Below are positions 1-7,500 of a stretch of DNA of 9,411 bases, piece by piece. The notes below the pieces were generated by a model. It was not told the origin of the DNA. It saw only the letters and a list, made by a program, of their open reading frames with translations, and did no database searches. The position numbers and the translations under genes were made by a program. Every line of letters starts with the position of its first letter. The first letter of the stretch is position 1. Origin of the DNA: Paludibacter sp. (GTDB lineage: Bacteria; Bacteroidota; Bacteroidia; Bacteroidales; Paludibacteraceae); contig JAQTOL010000098.1 of the NCBI GenBank assembly GCA_028748945.1, positions 1 through 9,411 on the forward strand. Reading direction: 5' to 3'.

Positions 1-312
1 GATTATTTGCATACAAATTACCAAAAGGAAATACGCCTGATTGATGTGGCCAATTATGTCAACATGTCAGAAGTCTCCTTTAGCCGGTTTATGAAAAGAC
101 GTACAGGCAAAAACTATATTGAGTACCTCAACGACTTACGCTTGGGCATCGCCTCCCGATATCTGGTCGATTCAAGCAAGACAATTGCAGAAATCAGCTA
201 TGAATGCGGTTTCAATAACCTGTCAAACTTTAATCGGCTCTTCAAAAAACGTAAAAACTTTACTCCGAAGGAATTCAGGGAAAATTACAGCAAAATGCGG
301 ATATTGATTTAA
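1..312 (+). CDS. AraC/XylS-family transcriptional regulator, C-terminal DNA-binding part (5' truncated by window edge)
   Basis: This is the C-terminal end of a DNA-binding transcription activator or repressor. The frame is open from base 1 (Asp-Tyr-Leu...) and ends at TAA 310-312, leaving about 103 residues. Apparent TTG or ATG starts inside it are not convincing, because the conserved domain already begins at the left edge. Two helix-turn-helix units are visible. The first is around residues 13-40 (LIDVANYVNMSEVSFSRFMK). The second is around residues 60-90 and carries the family signature IAEISYECGFNNLSNFNRLFKK followed by FTPKEFR. The sensor or dimerisation domain, which would tell the ligand, lies outside the window. 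Both signature halves are intact, so nothing suggests a pseudogene. It converges on dnaJ, with a terminator-like hairpin between them. The family call is secure from established knowledge; the target genes are unknown. Confidence 0.93.
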   Translation, partial: DYLHTNYQKEIRLIDVANYVNMSEVSFSRFMKRRTGKNYIEYLNDLRLGIASRYLVDSSKTIAEISYECGFNNLSNFNRLFKKRKNFTPKEFRENYSKMRILI

Positions 313-331
313 AAATAAGCATTGAAACAAA

Positions 332-361
332 AATGCCCTGGCCAAATTTAGCCTGGGCATT
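332..361. terminator. Probable bidirectional rho-independent terminator between the AraC-type gene and dnaJ
   Basis: The inverted repeat AATGCCC (332-338) / GGGCATT (355-361) continues inward, after a T-T mismatch, with GGC (340-342) / GCC (351-353) around an 8-base loop. On the plus strand it is followed by TATTTTAT. On the minus strand it is followed by TTTTGTTT. It starts 19 bases after the stop of the AraC-type gene and lies 23 bases beyond the dnaJ stop, where one shared terminator for two convergent genes would be expected. The structure is seen directly; termination is inferred. Confidence 0.78.
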
Positions 362-384
362 ATTTTATAGCAAATTTCAAGTGT

Positions 385-1539
385 TTATTCAAACATATTT
401 CTGAAATGGGAGAAGAAATTACGCGAAGCGGCAGCATTCGGTTTCACGTTATCCGATTTACCTAATTTCTCAATAATCGATTTTTCTTCTTTATTCAGGT
501 TTTCAGGTATATACACACCTATATTGACTAATAAATCACCGGTTCCGTAGCGGTTTACACTGGGTAAACCTTTTCCCCGTAAGCGCAACACTTTCCCGGG
601 TTGTGTTCCGGGTGCAATGGTTACTTTTACTTTACCTTCAACAGTCGGAACTTCTACCGATCCACCCAGAGTAGCCATTGGAATAGTTAGCAAAAGGTTA
701 TATATCAAATCGTTTTCGTCACGAATCAATTCAGGATGTGCTTCTTCTTCCACCAATACAAGTAAATCTCCGTTCACTCCTCCCCTACGTGCTGCATTAC
801 CTTTGCCGCTTACCGAAAGTTGCATACCTTCCATTACACCTGCAGGGATATTAATCGTGATTACTTCATCTTCACGTACAACACCCTCACCGTTACAATG
901 TGTACATTTTTCCTTGATAATTTTACCATCGCCACCGCATGTAGGACATTCGGCAGCTGTTTGCATTTGCCCGAGAATAGTCTGTTGCACACGTGTTACA
1001 CGTCCCTGACCATTACAAGTTGTACAGGTCGTGGTAGCTGATCCATGAGCAGCCCCTGTTCCGTCGCAATGTGAGCAGGCAACCTGTTTTTTTACTTTAA
1101 TCTTTTTTTCAACTCCCGTTGCAATTTCAGCCAGATTCAGTTTTACTTTAACCCGTAAATCCGAACCACGGCGTACACGTTGACCTCCGCCACGTTGCTG
1201 TCCGCCAAATCCTCCGAATCCGCCAAAATGACCTCCAAAAATATCTCCGAAGTGTGAGAATATGTCATCCATATTCATGTTACCACCACCAAAACCGCCA
1301 TTTCCGGAAGCACCACCCACACCGGCATGTCCATATTGATCATAACGCTGGCGTTTTTGCTCATCACTGAGTATTTCATAGGCTTCGGCAGCTTCTTTGA
1401 ATTTTTCTTCAGATTCTTTGTCTCCCGGATTTTTATCGGGGTGATACTGAATGGCCTTCTTGCGATAAGCCTTTTTTATTTCGTCTGCAGAAGCTGTTTT
1501 GGCAACTCCCAATATTTCGTAAAAATCTCTTTTCGACAT
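385..1539 (-). CDS. dnaJ: Chaperone protein DnaJ (Hsp40), full length
   Basis: This 384-residue cytoplasmic co-chaperone delivers unfolded substrates to DnaK and stimulates its ATPase. All type I DnaJ domains are present in order. The J domain is at residues 1-70, with the essential HPD triad at 33-35. A Gly/Phe-rich linker spans about 73-120. The zinc-binding domain is at about 155-219, with four CxxCxGxG-type repeats and all eight cysteines (155, 158, 172, 175, 198, 201, 212, 215). The C-terminal substrate-binding and dimerisation region runs from about 220 to 384. Length is normal for the family. The ATG at 1537-1539 places the J domain right at the N-terminus, so the start is firm. The leader is AT-rich without a Shine-Dalgarno sequence, as is common in Bacteroidota. 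It lies 75 bases downstream of grpE on the same strand, and I see no promoter element between them, so co-transcription is likely. Confidence 0.98.
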   Translation of the reverse strand: MSKRDFYEILGVAKTASADEIKKAYRKKAIQYHPDKNPGDKESEEKFKEAAEAYEILSDEQKRQRYDQYGHAGVGGASGNGGFGGGNMNMDDIFSHFGDIFGGHFGGFGGFGGQQRGGGQRVRRGSDLRVKVKLNLAEIATGVEKKIKVKKQVACSHCDGTGAAHGSATTTCTTCNGQGRVTRVQQTILGQMQTAAECPTCGGDGKIIKEKCTHCNGEGVVREDEVITINIPAGVMEGMQLSVSGKGNAARRGGVNGDLLVLVEEEAHPELIRDENDLIYNLLLTIPMATLGGSVEVPTVEGKVKVTIAPGTQPGKVLRLRGKGLPSVNRYGTGDLLVNIGVYIPENLNKEEKSIIEKLGKSDNVKPNAAASRNFFSHFRNMFE

Positions 1540-1614
1540 ATATTTAAATTAGTAAGTGGTGGGTAGTTAACAGCATTTAGCAGGTACTTTATTCGGTCGA
1601 CTACCGGCTATATA

Positions 1615-2175
1615 TTATTCTCCGACAACAACTTTCGAGAATCGTATTACTTTTTCATTCATCGTGTAACCTTTGGATGCACAATCAATAATTTTACCCT
1701 TTAGTTCTTCACTTGGAGCAGGGAAAGTTGTAATCGCTTCGTGCATATCTGTATTAAATACCTCATTTTCTGTAGGAATGGCTTTTACTCCATGTTGTAA
1801 CAAGAAAGCAATGAATTTTGAATAAATCAAATCCACACCATCTTTCACTGCCTGCACATCATCCGAAGTTTCCATTGCTTTTAAACCGCGTTCAAAATCA
1901 TCAACCAGAGGAAGCATATCAACCAGAACACTTTCACCGGCGGATTTCAACAAATCCAAACGTTCCTTTGTTGTCCGTTTACGGTAATTGTCGAACTCGG
2001 CCATTAAGCGTAAATTCTTATCATTTAATTCGACACATTTCTGTGCCATCATTTCCATTTCGTCAACTATCTGATCGGCAGCTTGCTCGGTAGTTTCCTG
2101 ATCTTGATTAGTTTCTGAAGTTAATTCAGGCTCATTAACTTCTGAGTTTTCTTCTGTATGTTTTTTGTTTTTCAT
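1615..2175 (-). CDS. grpE: GrpE, nucleotide exchange factor of DnaK
   Basis: GrpE promotes ADP release from DnaK, resetting the Hsp70 cycle in the cytoplasm. The 186-residue protein has the usual plan. A charged, Glu-rich and probably disordered tail covers about residues 1-38. A long helix that forms the dimer coiled coil covers about 39-85, including MAEFDNYRKRTTKER at 58-72. A helical bundle segment lies around 85-125. The C-terminal beta domain has the family signature FNTDMHEAI (140-148) and GYTMNEKVIRFSKVVV (169-184). Length is typical. The ATG at 2173-2175 is the natural start and has no SD-like motif. It is upstream of dnaJ in the same direction, an arrangement common in Bacteroidota. 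Neither dnaK nor hrcA is present in the window. The 304 bases upstream hold several inverted repeats that could influence its expression. Confidence 0.97.
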   Translation of the reverse strand: MKNKKHTEENSEVNEPELTSETNQDQETTEQAADQIVDEMEMMAQKCVELNDKNLRLMAEFDNYRKRTTKERLDLLKSAGESVLVDMLPLVDDFERGLKAMETSDDVQAVKDGVDLIYSKFIAFLLQHGVKAIPTENEVFNTDMHEAITTFPAPSEELKGKIIDCASKGYTMNEKVIRFSKVVVGE

Positions 2176-2289
2176 ATTATGGGTTAAATTAGACTACGCC
2201 TGACTCCTGAAGTGGAGTAAGAATGTGCGACTAATATGATTATTCAAAATTTAATGAATGAAACGTTGTTTTCTATTCAAACTCTAAAA

Positions 2290-2302
2290 CCCCGTTCAGG
2301 GG
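2290..2302 (-). terminator. Small GC hairpin followed by TTTT on the minus strand; weak terminator candidate for dsbD
   Basis: Four C residues (2290-2293) and four G residues (2299-2302) flank a 5-base loop. In the direction of dsbD transcription the hairpin is followed by TTTTAGAGTTT. The stem is only 4 bp, so the call is weak. It could stop read-through from dsbD about 180 bases after its stop codon, or be part of the grpE leader. Confidence 0.3.
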
Positions 2303-2330
2303 AAACCGAAAGGGAGCTATCAATAATTTT

Positions 2331-2370
2331 GCCAAAACACCCGATTCACTGTTTTGGCAGAAATCGGGTG
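2331..2370. repeat. Two interleaved perfect 9-bp inverted repeats (mutually exclusive hairpins)
   Basis: Repeat A pairs GCCAAAACA (2331-2339) with TGTTTTGGC (2350-2358) around a 10-base loop. Repeat B pairs CACCCGATT (2338-2346) with AATCGGGTG (2362-2370). The 5' arm of B overlaps the end of A by two bases and fills A's loop, so the full hairpins cannot coexist; only a strained pseudoknot could combine them. On the minus strand hairpin B is followed directly by TTTT (2337-2334), like a short terminator, and that T run is inside an arm of hairpin A. The pairing is seen directly; a switch-like or terminator function for dsbD read-through into grpE is inference. Confidence 0.7.
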
Positions 2371-2385
2371 GCAGATTGGCAGAAA
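2354..2385. repeat. 10-base direct repeat TTGGCAGAAA, two copies 22 bases apart
   Basis: Identical copies lie at 2354-2363 and 2376-2385, with a partial one (GGTGGCAGATT, 2367-2377) between them. The 7-base core also occurs inverted as CTGCCAA at 2462-2468, just past the dsbD stop. In a minus-strand transcript the 2468-2462 copy (TTGGCAG) could pair with either downstream CTGCCAA. Function is unknown; chance is possible for so short a repeat. Confidence 0.45.
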
Positions 2386-2415
2386 CAGATAAACCGTTTC
2401 CAATATTTCAAGACA

Positions 2416-2439
2416 AATTGTACTATTTAAATAGCAATT
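2416..2439. repeat. AT-rich imperfect palindrome 3' of dsbD
   Basis: AATTG (2416-2420) pairs with CAATT (2435-2439), enclosing a perfect 12-base palindrome CTATTTAAATAG (2423-2434), with a 2-base TA bulge on one side. It starts about 40 bases after the dsbD stop in the direction of transcription. It could form a 3'-end stabilising or terminating hairpin. The low GC and the lack of a clear U tract make this uncertain. Confidence 0.4.
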
Positions 2440-2479
2440 ATCAACAATTTTTAATTTATAACTGCCAACTGTACGCTGT

Positions 2480-4411
2480 TTATTTTTTCGCTTTCAACCA
2501 TTTCACAAAGTGTTCAGGATTTTCATCGAATGAATAAGATTTATTCAGTGGTTTTCCCGAATTGTCAAGCATTACATAAAAAGGTTGTGCATTAGCACCA
2601 AACTTGATTCTTTGTAAATAACTCCACTTATCTCCTACAGTACCTATACTGCGAGTACGTCCATTTTCCTGAACTTCATAAGGATTAGCCAATGCTGTTT
2701 TGTCATCGACAAACAAAGAAATTAATACGAAATCTTTGTTTAGCAAATCTTTTACCCTGGAGTCGGTCCAAACCGAAGCTTCCATCTTCCTGCAATTCAC
2801 ACAACCAAATCCGGTGAAGTCAACCAGGACCGGTAATTTCTTTTCAGCAGCATAAGCCATACCCAAATCATAGTCGGTGAAAGCAGGGTGTACCTCATCC
2901 TTATAAAGACTAAAGTCCTGCGTATAAAGCGGTGGTGCAAATGCACTGATTGCTTTGAGTGGTGCTCCCCACAATCCGGGAACCATATATACTGCAAAAG
3001 CAAACGAAATCAGTGCCATAAACAGTCCAAATACTGAAGTATGTTTTGCGTCACTATCATGCGAAAAGCGTAATTTTCCGAGTAAATAAATACCCAATAA
3101 CACGAAAATTACAATCCATATCGATATAAATACTTCCCGGTCGAGAATGCGCCATCCGTAAGCTAAATCTGCAACCGAAAGGAATTTCAATGCCAGAGCA
3201 AGTTCAAGGAAAGCAAGCACTACCTTCACAGAATTCAACCATCCCCCCGAGCGGGGCATGGTTTTAAGCCACGATGGAAACAGGGCAAACAAACTGAAAG
3301 GAATGGATAAAGCAACCGCAAATCCCAACATGCCAATGGCAGGTGCAAGCAGTGAACCACTTCCGGAAACCTGAACCAACAATGTTCCGATTATCGGACC
3401 TGTACACGAAAAAGAAACTAAAACCAACGTGAAAGCCATAAACAAAATGCTTATAAATCCGGCAGTAGAATCGGCTTTTGCATCTAATTTTGTTGACCAT
3501 GAAGCAGGTAAGGTAATCTCAAAGGCTCCGAAAAACGAAATGGCAAAAACAACCAGAAGTGCAAAGAAAATAAGATTGAAAATGGCATTGGTAGATAAAC
3601 TGTTTAAGGCGCTCGCACCAAAAATCAATGTTATAAGAATACCCAAAAAGACATAAATGAAAATGATCGCCAAACCATATAAAACAGCATCGCGTTGTCC
3701 ACGCGATTTGTTATCGGATCGTTTAAGGAAGAAACTGACAGTCATTGGAATGATTGGCCAAACACAAGGTGTGAACAAAGCCAGAAAACCACCGAGTAAG
3801 CCGGCAAGAAAAATAAGCCATAATGATGTACTTCCCGTAGAACCTCCTGTTTCGCCAAAAGCTTTTAATTCATTAATTACCGGTGTCCAATAATCGGTGA
3901 CTTTTGTCAATTTAGCCGAATCTAATGGAACTGCCAAAGTTGCAGGATGAGCTTGAGCGGGAGCACCAAGATTGAACGGTTCCTGTGATGGTGGCAAACA
4001 ACTTTGGTCGTTGCAGGCCATAAATTCTATATACCCTTTCACCTCAACATTTGAGATATCAGTATAGGATATTTTTTGTATAAAATCGGCTTGGGTCGTG
4101 TACCAATTCAATTCCATGTCGAAGTTGGCATCATATGCTTTGTGCAGTTTTGAAGGAGTTTGCAATTCCCCTACCTTTTGTGCATTTTTCACGCTTTCAA
4201 AAACAATAGCCGTAGCGCGTGGTCCGTCTTTAGGCAGATGTATGCCATACAAATGCCAACCTTCATCTATGCTGGCATGAATTATCACATCGGCAGTTCT
4301 TTCACCGGTTATTTTAAGCTCTTTCGTCCATTTTACCGGTTCGTAAATCTGAGAAAATGTATTAACAGCCAGAAATATAGCTATAATTATAAGTGAGATA
4401 TTCTTTTTCAT
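2480..4411 (-). CDS. dsbD: Thiol:disulfide interchange protein DsbD-like (protein-disulfide reductase), full length
   Basis: This 643-residue inner-membrane protein passes electrons from cytoplasmic thioredoxin to periplasmic thiol proteins. Residues 1-20 form a signal peptide (MKKNISLIIIAIFLAVNTFS). The periplasmic N-terminal domain covers about 21-150 and holds the cysteine pair C133/C138 in CNDQSCLPP. A hydrophobic block of several membrane helices covers about 195-490. It carries one cysteine in FTPCVWPIIP (C216) and one in SFSCTGPIIG (C336), matching the two CcdA-like redox cysteines. The C-terminal thioredoxin-like domain covers about 515-643, with CVNC at 537-540 and the cis-Pro-like QPF near 609-611. 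All six redox cysteines of the three-domain relay are therefore present. The ATG at 4409-4411 fits the signal peptide exactly. It lies 115 bases downstream of sprA on the same strand. In this phylum such proteins may also serve cytochrome maturation, so the exact partner is unknown. Confidence 0.95.
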   Translation of the reverse strand: MKKNISLIIIAIFLAVNTFSQIYEPVKWTKELKITGERTADVIIHASIDEGWHLYGIHLPKDGPRATAIVFESVKNAQKVGELQTPSKLHKAYDANFDMELNWYTTQADFIQKISYTDISNVEVKGYIEFMACNDQSCLPPSQEPFNLGAPAQAHPATLAVPLDSAKLTKVTDYWTPVINELKAFGETGGSTGSTSLWLIFLAGLLGGFLALFTPCVWPIIPMTVSFFLKRSDNKSRGQRDAVLYGLAIIFIYVFLGILITLIFGASALNSLSTNAIFNLIFFALLVVFAISFFGAFEITLPASWSTKLDAKADSTAGFISILFMAFTLVLVSFSCTGPIIGTLLVQVSGSGSLLAPAIGMLGFAVALSIPFSLFALFPSWLKTMPRSGGWLNSVKVVLAFLELALALKFLSVADLAYGWRILDREVFISIWIVIFVLLGIYLLGKLRFSHDSDAKHTSVFGLFMALISFAFAVYMVPGLWGAPLKAISAFAPPLYTQDFSLYKDEVHPAFTDYDLGMAYAAEKKLPVLVDFTGFGCVNCRKMEASVWTDSRVKDLLNKDFVLISLFVDDKTALANPYEVQENGRTRSIGTVGDKWSYLQRIKFGANAQPFYVMLDNSGKPLNKSYSFDENPEHFVKWLKAKK

Positions 4412-4427
4412 ATCAGTAAATTTTCTT

Positions 4428-4435
4428 CAAAATTA
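4428..4435 (-). promoter_or_regulatory. Candidate Bacteroidetes -7 promoter element for dsbD
   Basis: On the minus strand this reads TAATTTTG, a perfect match to the Bacteroidetes -7 consensus TAnnTTTG, located 16 bases before the dsbD ATG. No TTTG or TTG stands at the usual -33 distance. If used, the 5' untranslated leader would be only about 10 bases. The consensus is established knowledge; use here is inferred. Confidence 0.38.
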
Positions 4436-4489
4436 AATCTATTATATGAATAAATGTATAATCGTTCATTTGTTTTTTAAATTCTTAAC

Positions 4490-4504
4490 AAGAACCAGGT
4501 TCTT
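4490..4504. repeat. 15-base perfect palindrome between sprA and dsbD
   Basis: AAGAACC and GGTTCTT flank one central base. The element lies 22 bases after the sprA stop and about 80 bases before the dsbD start. As RNA it could fold to a 5-bp stem with a 5-base loop, which is weak for a terminator, and no T run follows in the sprA direction. As DNA it looks like a dimeric operator. Its role is not determined. Confidence 0.5.
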
Positions 4505-4526
4505 CATTAATATATCCAATCAGAAT

Positions 4527-7500
4527 TTAGCGGGTCAGCATAAATTTGAAACTTACACCAAAATTGCTTGATGAAACCGGAAATGAAGATGAAATAAGTG
4601 GTGAACTTGATTGTTTATCGTAAAATAATTGAATATTTACTTTTGAACTAAATACGTAATCAGCAATTATTTTGAGGGTAAACAGTTTATTCCCGCTTGA
4701 AGCCTGTGTTATATTTTCATCAACCTTACGCAATAATGTTTTAATATCTTTATACGATAAGTCGGCACTTAATTTCAAATCATTCTTTACTTTAGTTTGT
4801 GTATTATTCTTCAATTTAAGAATCACATCAAAATCTTTCACCAAATATCCCAGTCCTACTACAAATTCATCGGTTGCTGATTCAATCAGTTGCGTACTTG
4901 AAAGATTTAATGCCAGATTACGTTGTTTCCTGTATTCCAGTTTAGCTGTCATACTATTCTTCAATGCAGCATTGATACCGATAAGAGGACTAAACTGTTC
5001 GGTAAGCGAAACATTTGAAATATCGTAGGGTGAAGATGGAATCGGATTATCCGTTTGAACATCCCTAACATAACCCAAATCATTATTATCTCCACCCATG
5101 GCTACCCATGTGGAGTAAGAAGTGTATGAACCAATACTGTAACGACACGTATAGGCATGAGTCAAACTGATTGAATTAAAATTATTTTTAATCCAGTCTA
5201 TCCGCGACAATCCATCGTAACTTACCCGCCAGTTCGGTAAAATATTGAGAATGGAAAGGAAAGGATTCGTATCCATGGTAGTAACATCTTTTCCGGTGTA
5301 AGCAGCTAAAAATGCAGGAATCAATACATCAGCAGAATTTAAATTATAACCATGATTATTGATTAAATCGGTATTATTTAATACGTTGCCCTTCATAAAT
5401 CCATTAGTTGGGACATCCCCGTTTTTAAACGAGTTATTCAATCGGTTTTTAATAATATCACGGTTTGCCAAAAATGTATTAAAGACTTCGGAATTATAGT
5501 TCTGCTCGGCTGTACCGGTTGGTTTAAATGCAGTAGAAAGGGCCATCAAGGTAATATTGTAACTTCCGGTAAATGTACTTGGCATACCATTGTACATAAA
5601 TTGTACCGAAGTATTAGACGCGGTATAACGCTTTGCACTTAAATCAATTTTAAAACCGGGAATTGGTTCTAAGGTCGCTTTTAAATCAAGATCGGAAGTA
5701 AATGCAGTTGTTGCAGGGCTGTTTATTAACAATGTATCTCCATTCAGCCAACCGTTATCAAGAGCATTTTGTATAAGGTTTGGGTCTTGAAAACCAAATA
5801 CAAACGCATAACCCGGTACATAGACTCCATTCATATTTTGTTGTCCGAGAAAACCGGGGTTCGGAAAAAATCCGGGTAAAACGGTACTATTCGATTGCCG
5901 ATAAGTGAACGAAGCACGACGAACCAGCATTAGCGTTCGGGCAACAAAGTCAAATGTGGTTTTTGTTGGTGATTGAACGCTGGGATCTAAACTAACAACG
6001 GTTAACAATACGCTGTCAAGATCAATTTTAGGAGTTATTTCGAGTGTTGTAGCATTCTTTGTTTTATATATCAATGGAATCTGTTTACCTGTTTTGTCAA
6101 CGGCTGTAAATTTAAACTTTTCACTTCCCAACCGATGATTAATGGTAAGGAGTTTATTTTTCACCAGATTTACGTTTTGGGTATACGTTTTGGATACAAA
6201 TTTTGAAACACTCCTGTTCATCACCTGGCTCGAAAACCGTTGATTCACTTCTTTCAAATACCTGGATTTATTATAAAAGTTTTCAAAATTAAAAGTACCG
6301 TCGGCCTGCCAGGCACCCATGCTTGATGCGATATTGCCCAGATCTGCCCCTTTAACTTGAGCTGTCCGGTTCCAGTTATACGTTGAATTATAGGATGCAT
6401 TAGCAGTAACCCAATCGAAAATAGGAATTTTATTAATTGGCAAATTCCAGGAAGCTGAGAAAACCTGTTGATAAGTATAAGGAGTACCCAACTTACGAAT
6501 ACTTGACCAAACAGAATCGCGCCATTCGTTGTAATAATCGGGGTTAATTTCAGGTAAATGATTGGTTGGTTCTATAATACTGGCATTCATTGCCGTTTGC
6601 AGACTGAATTTTATTGAACGCGAAAGATCGTATTTAATGTCAAACTGCCTGTTCCACATAAAATCTTTACTAAAATTCATATCCAATGTATTACCTGCAC
6701 TCGCCGGCGTAGATGTGACATTCAAATCACGTAACTTCACTTGTGAAAACTGACGATTCATATTCGTGTTAAAACTCAATGAAGATGGCAAATAATTCAG
6801 ATTAAAATCTTTGATAATTTTGAATAAGGGTTTTGCAAGTGCTTTTGAGTCTTTAAAGGGTTCCCAGGGCGTAGAGTTGAACGAATAATTATAGTCCAAT
6901 GAAGCCCGCTCTGTTTTTGCCATATTCTGTTCTATCTCAGCGCTGTGTTGATTTGTTTCGGTATATGCATATGTAACAGCCACATTCGCCGGATCATAAA
7001 ATTGAGGTGTTTTACTTTTTAGATTTAACTTGGCACCCGAAATATTAAAACTCTTGGATGTCGCTACGGTTTGTGACATCTGTGTTATAGAATCTTTTTC
7101 TGCCTGACTGTTTGCATTATTCAATGCATCGGAAAGTAAAACATCCTGATCGAGCGGATTATATTTGGGTGATAACGTTTCATTTGAATAGGAAAAATAA
7201 GCAGGAATCTGTAATTTGGCTTCTTTCGGTAAAAATCGACCTAACTCAAGCGATGTTGAGAAATTCATTTGATACATATCGTCCATACGTCTGTCCATCA
7301 CATTACTCTCAAGACTACCGTAACCTGCCGTTTCAACACGTCCTGAAAGATTAACCGATCCTAAATCAGATAATCCTACCGCCAGATTTCCCATGGCAGC
7401 CCAACCTCCCGATTCGTCGAATTCGGACATACGCAACTCGTTGACCCAGATTTCTCCGGATTTAATGTCTTTACTATTATTTCGAATACCAATCATTATA

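Larger units (their letters stand above)
2176..2479. other. Intergenic region between dsbD and grpE: structured, no convincing gene
   Basis: These 304 bases form the 3' flank of dsbD and the 5' leader or promoter region of grpE. I see no supported gene. They contain an AT-rich imperfect palindrome (2416-2439), two interleaved hairpins (2331-2370), a 10-base direct repeat, and a small GC hairpin (2290-2302). A 5-bp inverted repeat, ACTCC-N6-GGAGT (2203-2218), lies 28-43 bases before the grpE start. No perfect Bacteroidetes -7 box faces grpE. The best near match on the minus strand is TAAATTTT at 2253-2246, with TTTG at 2281-2278, but the 24-base spacing is too long, so I do not call a promoter. 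Confidence 0.6.

Noticed and set aside
617..1009. 130-codon plus-strand open frame antisense to dnaJ
   Set aside because: It lies wholly within the zinc-finger and C-terminal coding part of dnaJ, and its Thr/Ser/Pro-rich composition is what the antisense of such codons gives. No domain is visible.
1594..1606. CGGT-N5-ACCG hairpin containing GTCGAC between grpE and dnaJ
   Set aside because: The stem is only 4 bp and no T run follows in the direction of transcription, so it is unlikely to terminate or regulate the grpE-dnaJ transcript.
2203..2218. Inverted repeat ACTCC-N6-GGAGT upstream of grpE as a possible CIRCE heat-shock operator
   Set aside because: CIRCE is TTAGCACTC-N9-GAGTGCTAA. Here the arms are only 5 bp, the spacer is 6 bases and the outer consensus bases are missing.
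2246..2281. TAAATTTT (2253-2246, minus strand) with TTTG (2281-2278) as a grpE promoter
   Set aside because: The last base of the -7 consensus is wrong and the spacer of 24 bases is longer than usual for Bacteroidetes promoters. It may still be the best candidate, but not strong enough to annotate.
2236..2430. 64-codon plus-strand open frame starting with ATG in the dsbD-grpE gap
   Set aside because: The predicted peptide has no recognisable domain, and the frame runs through all the inverted repeats antisense to the neighbouring genes' transcription. It has no promoter element I could identify, and a chance open frame of this length is unremarkable.
4672..5028. 118-codon plus-strand open frame antisense to the 3' end of sprA
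   Set aside because: It is a shadow of the strongly conserved sprA frame, with no recognisable domain of its own.
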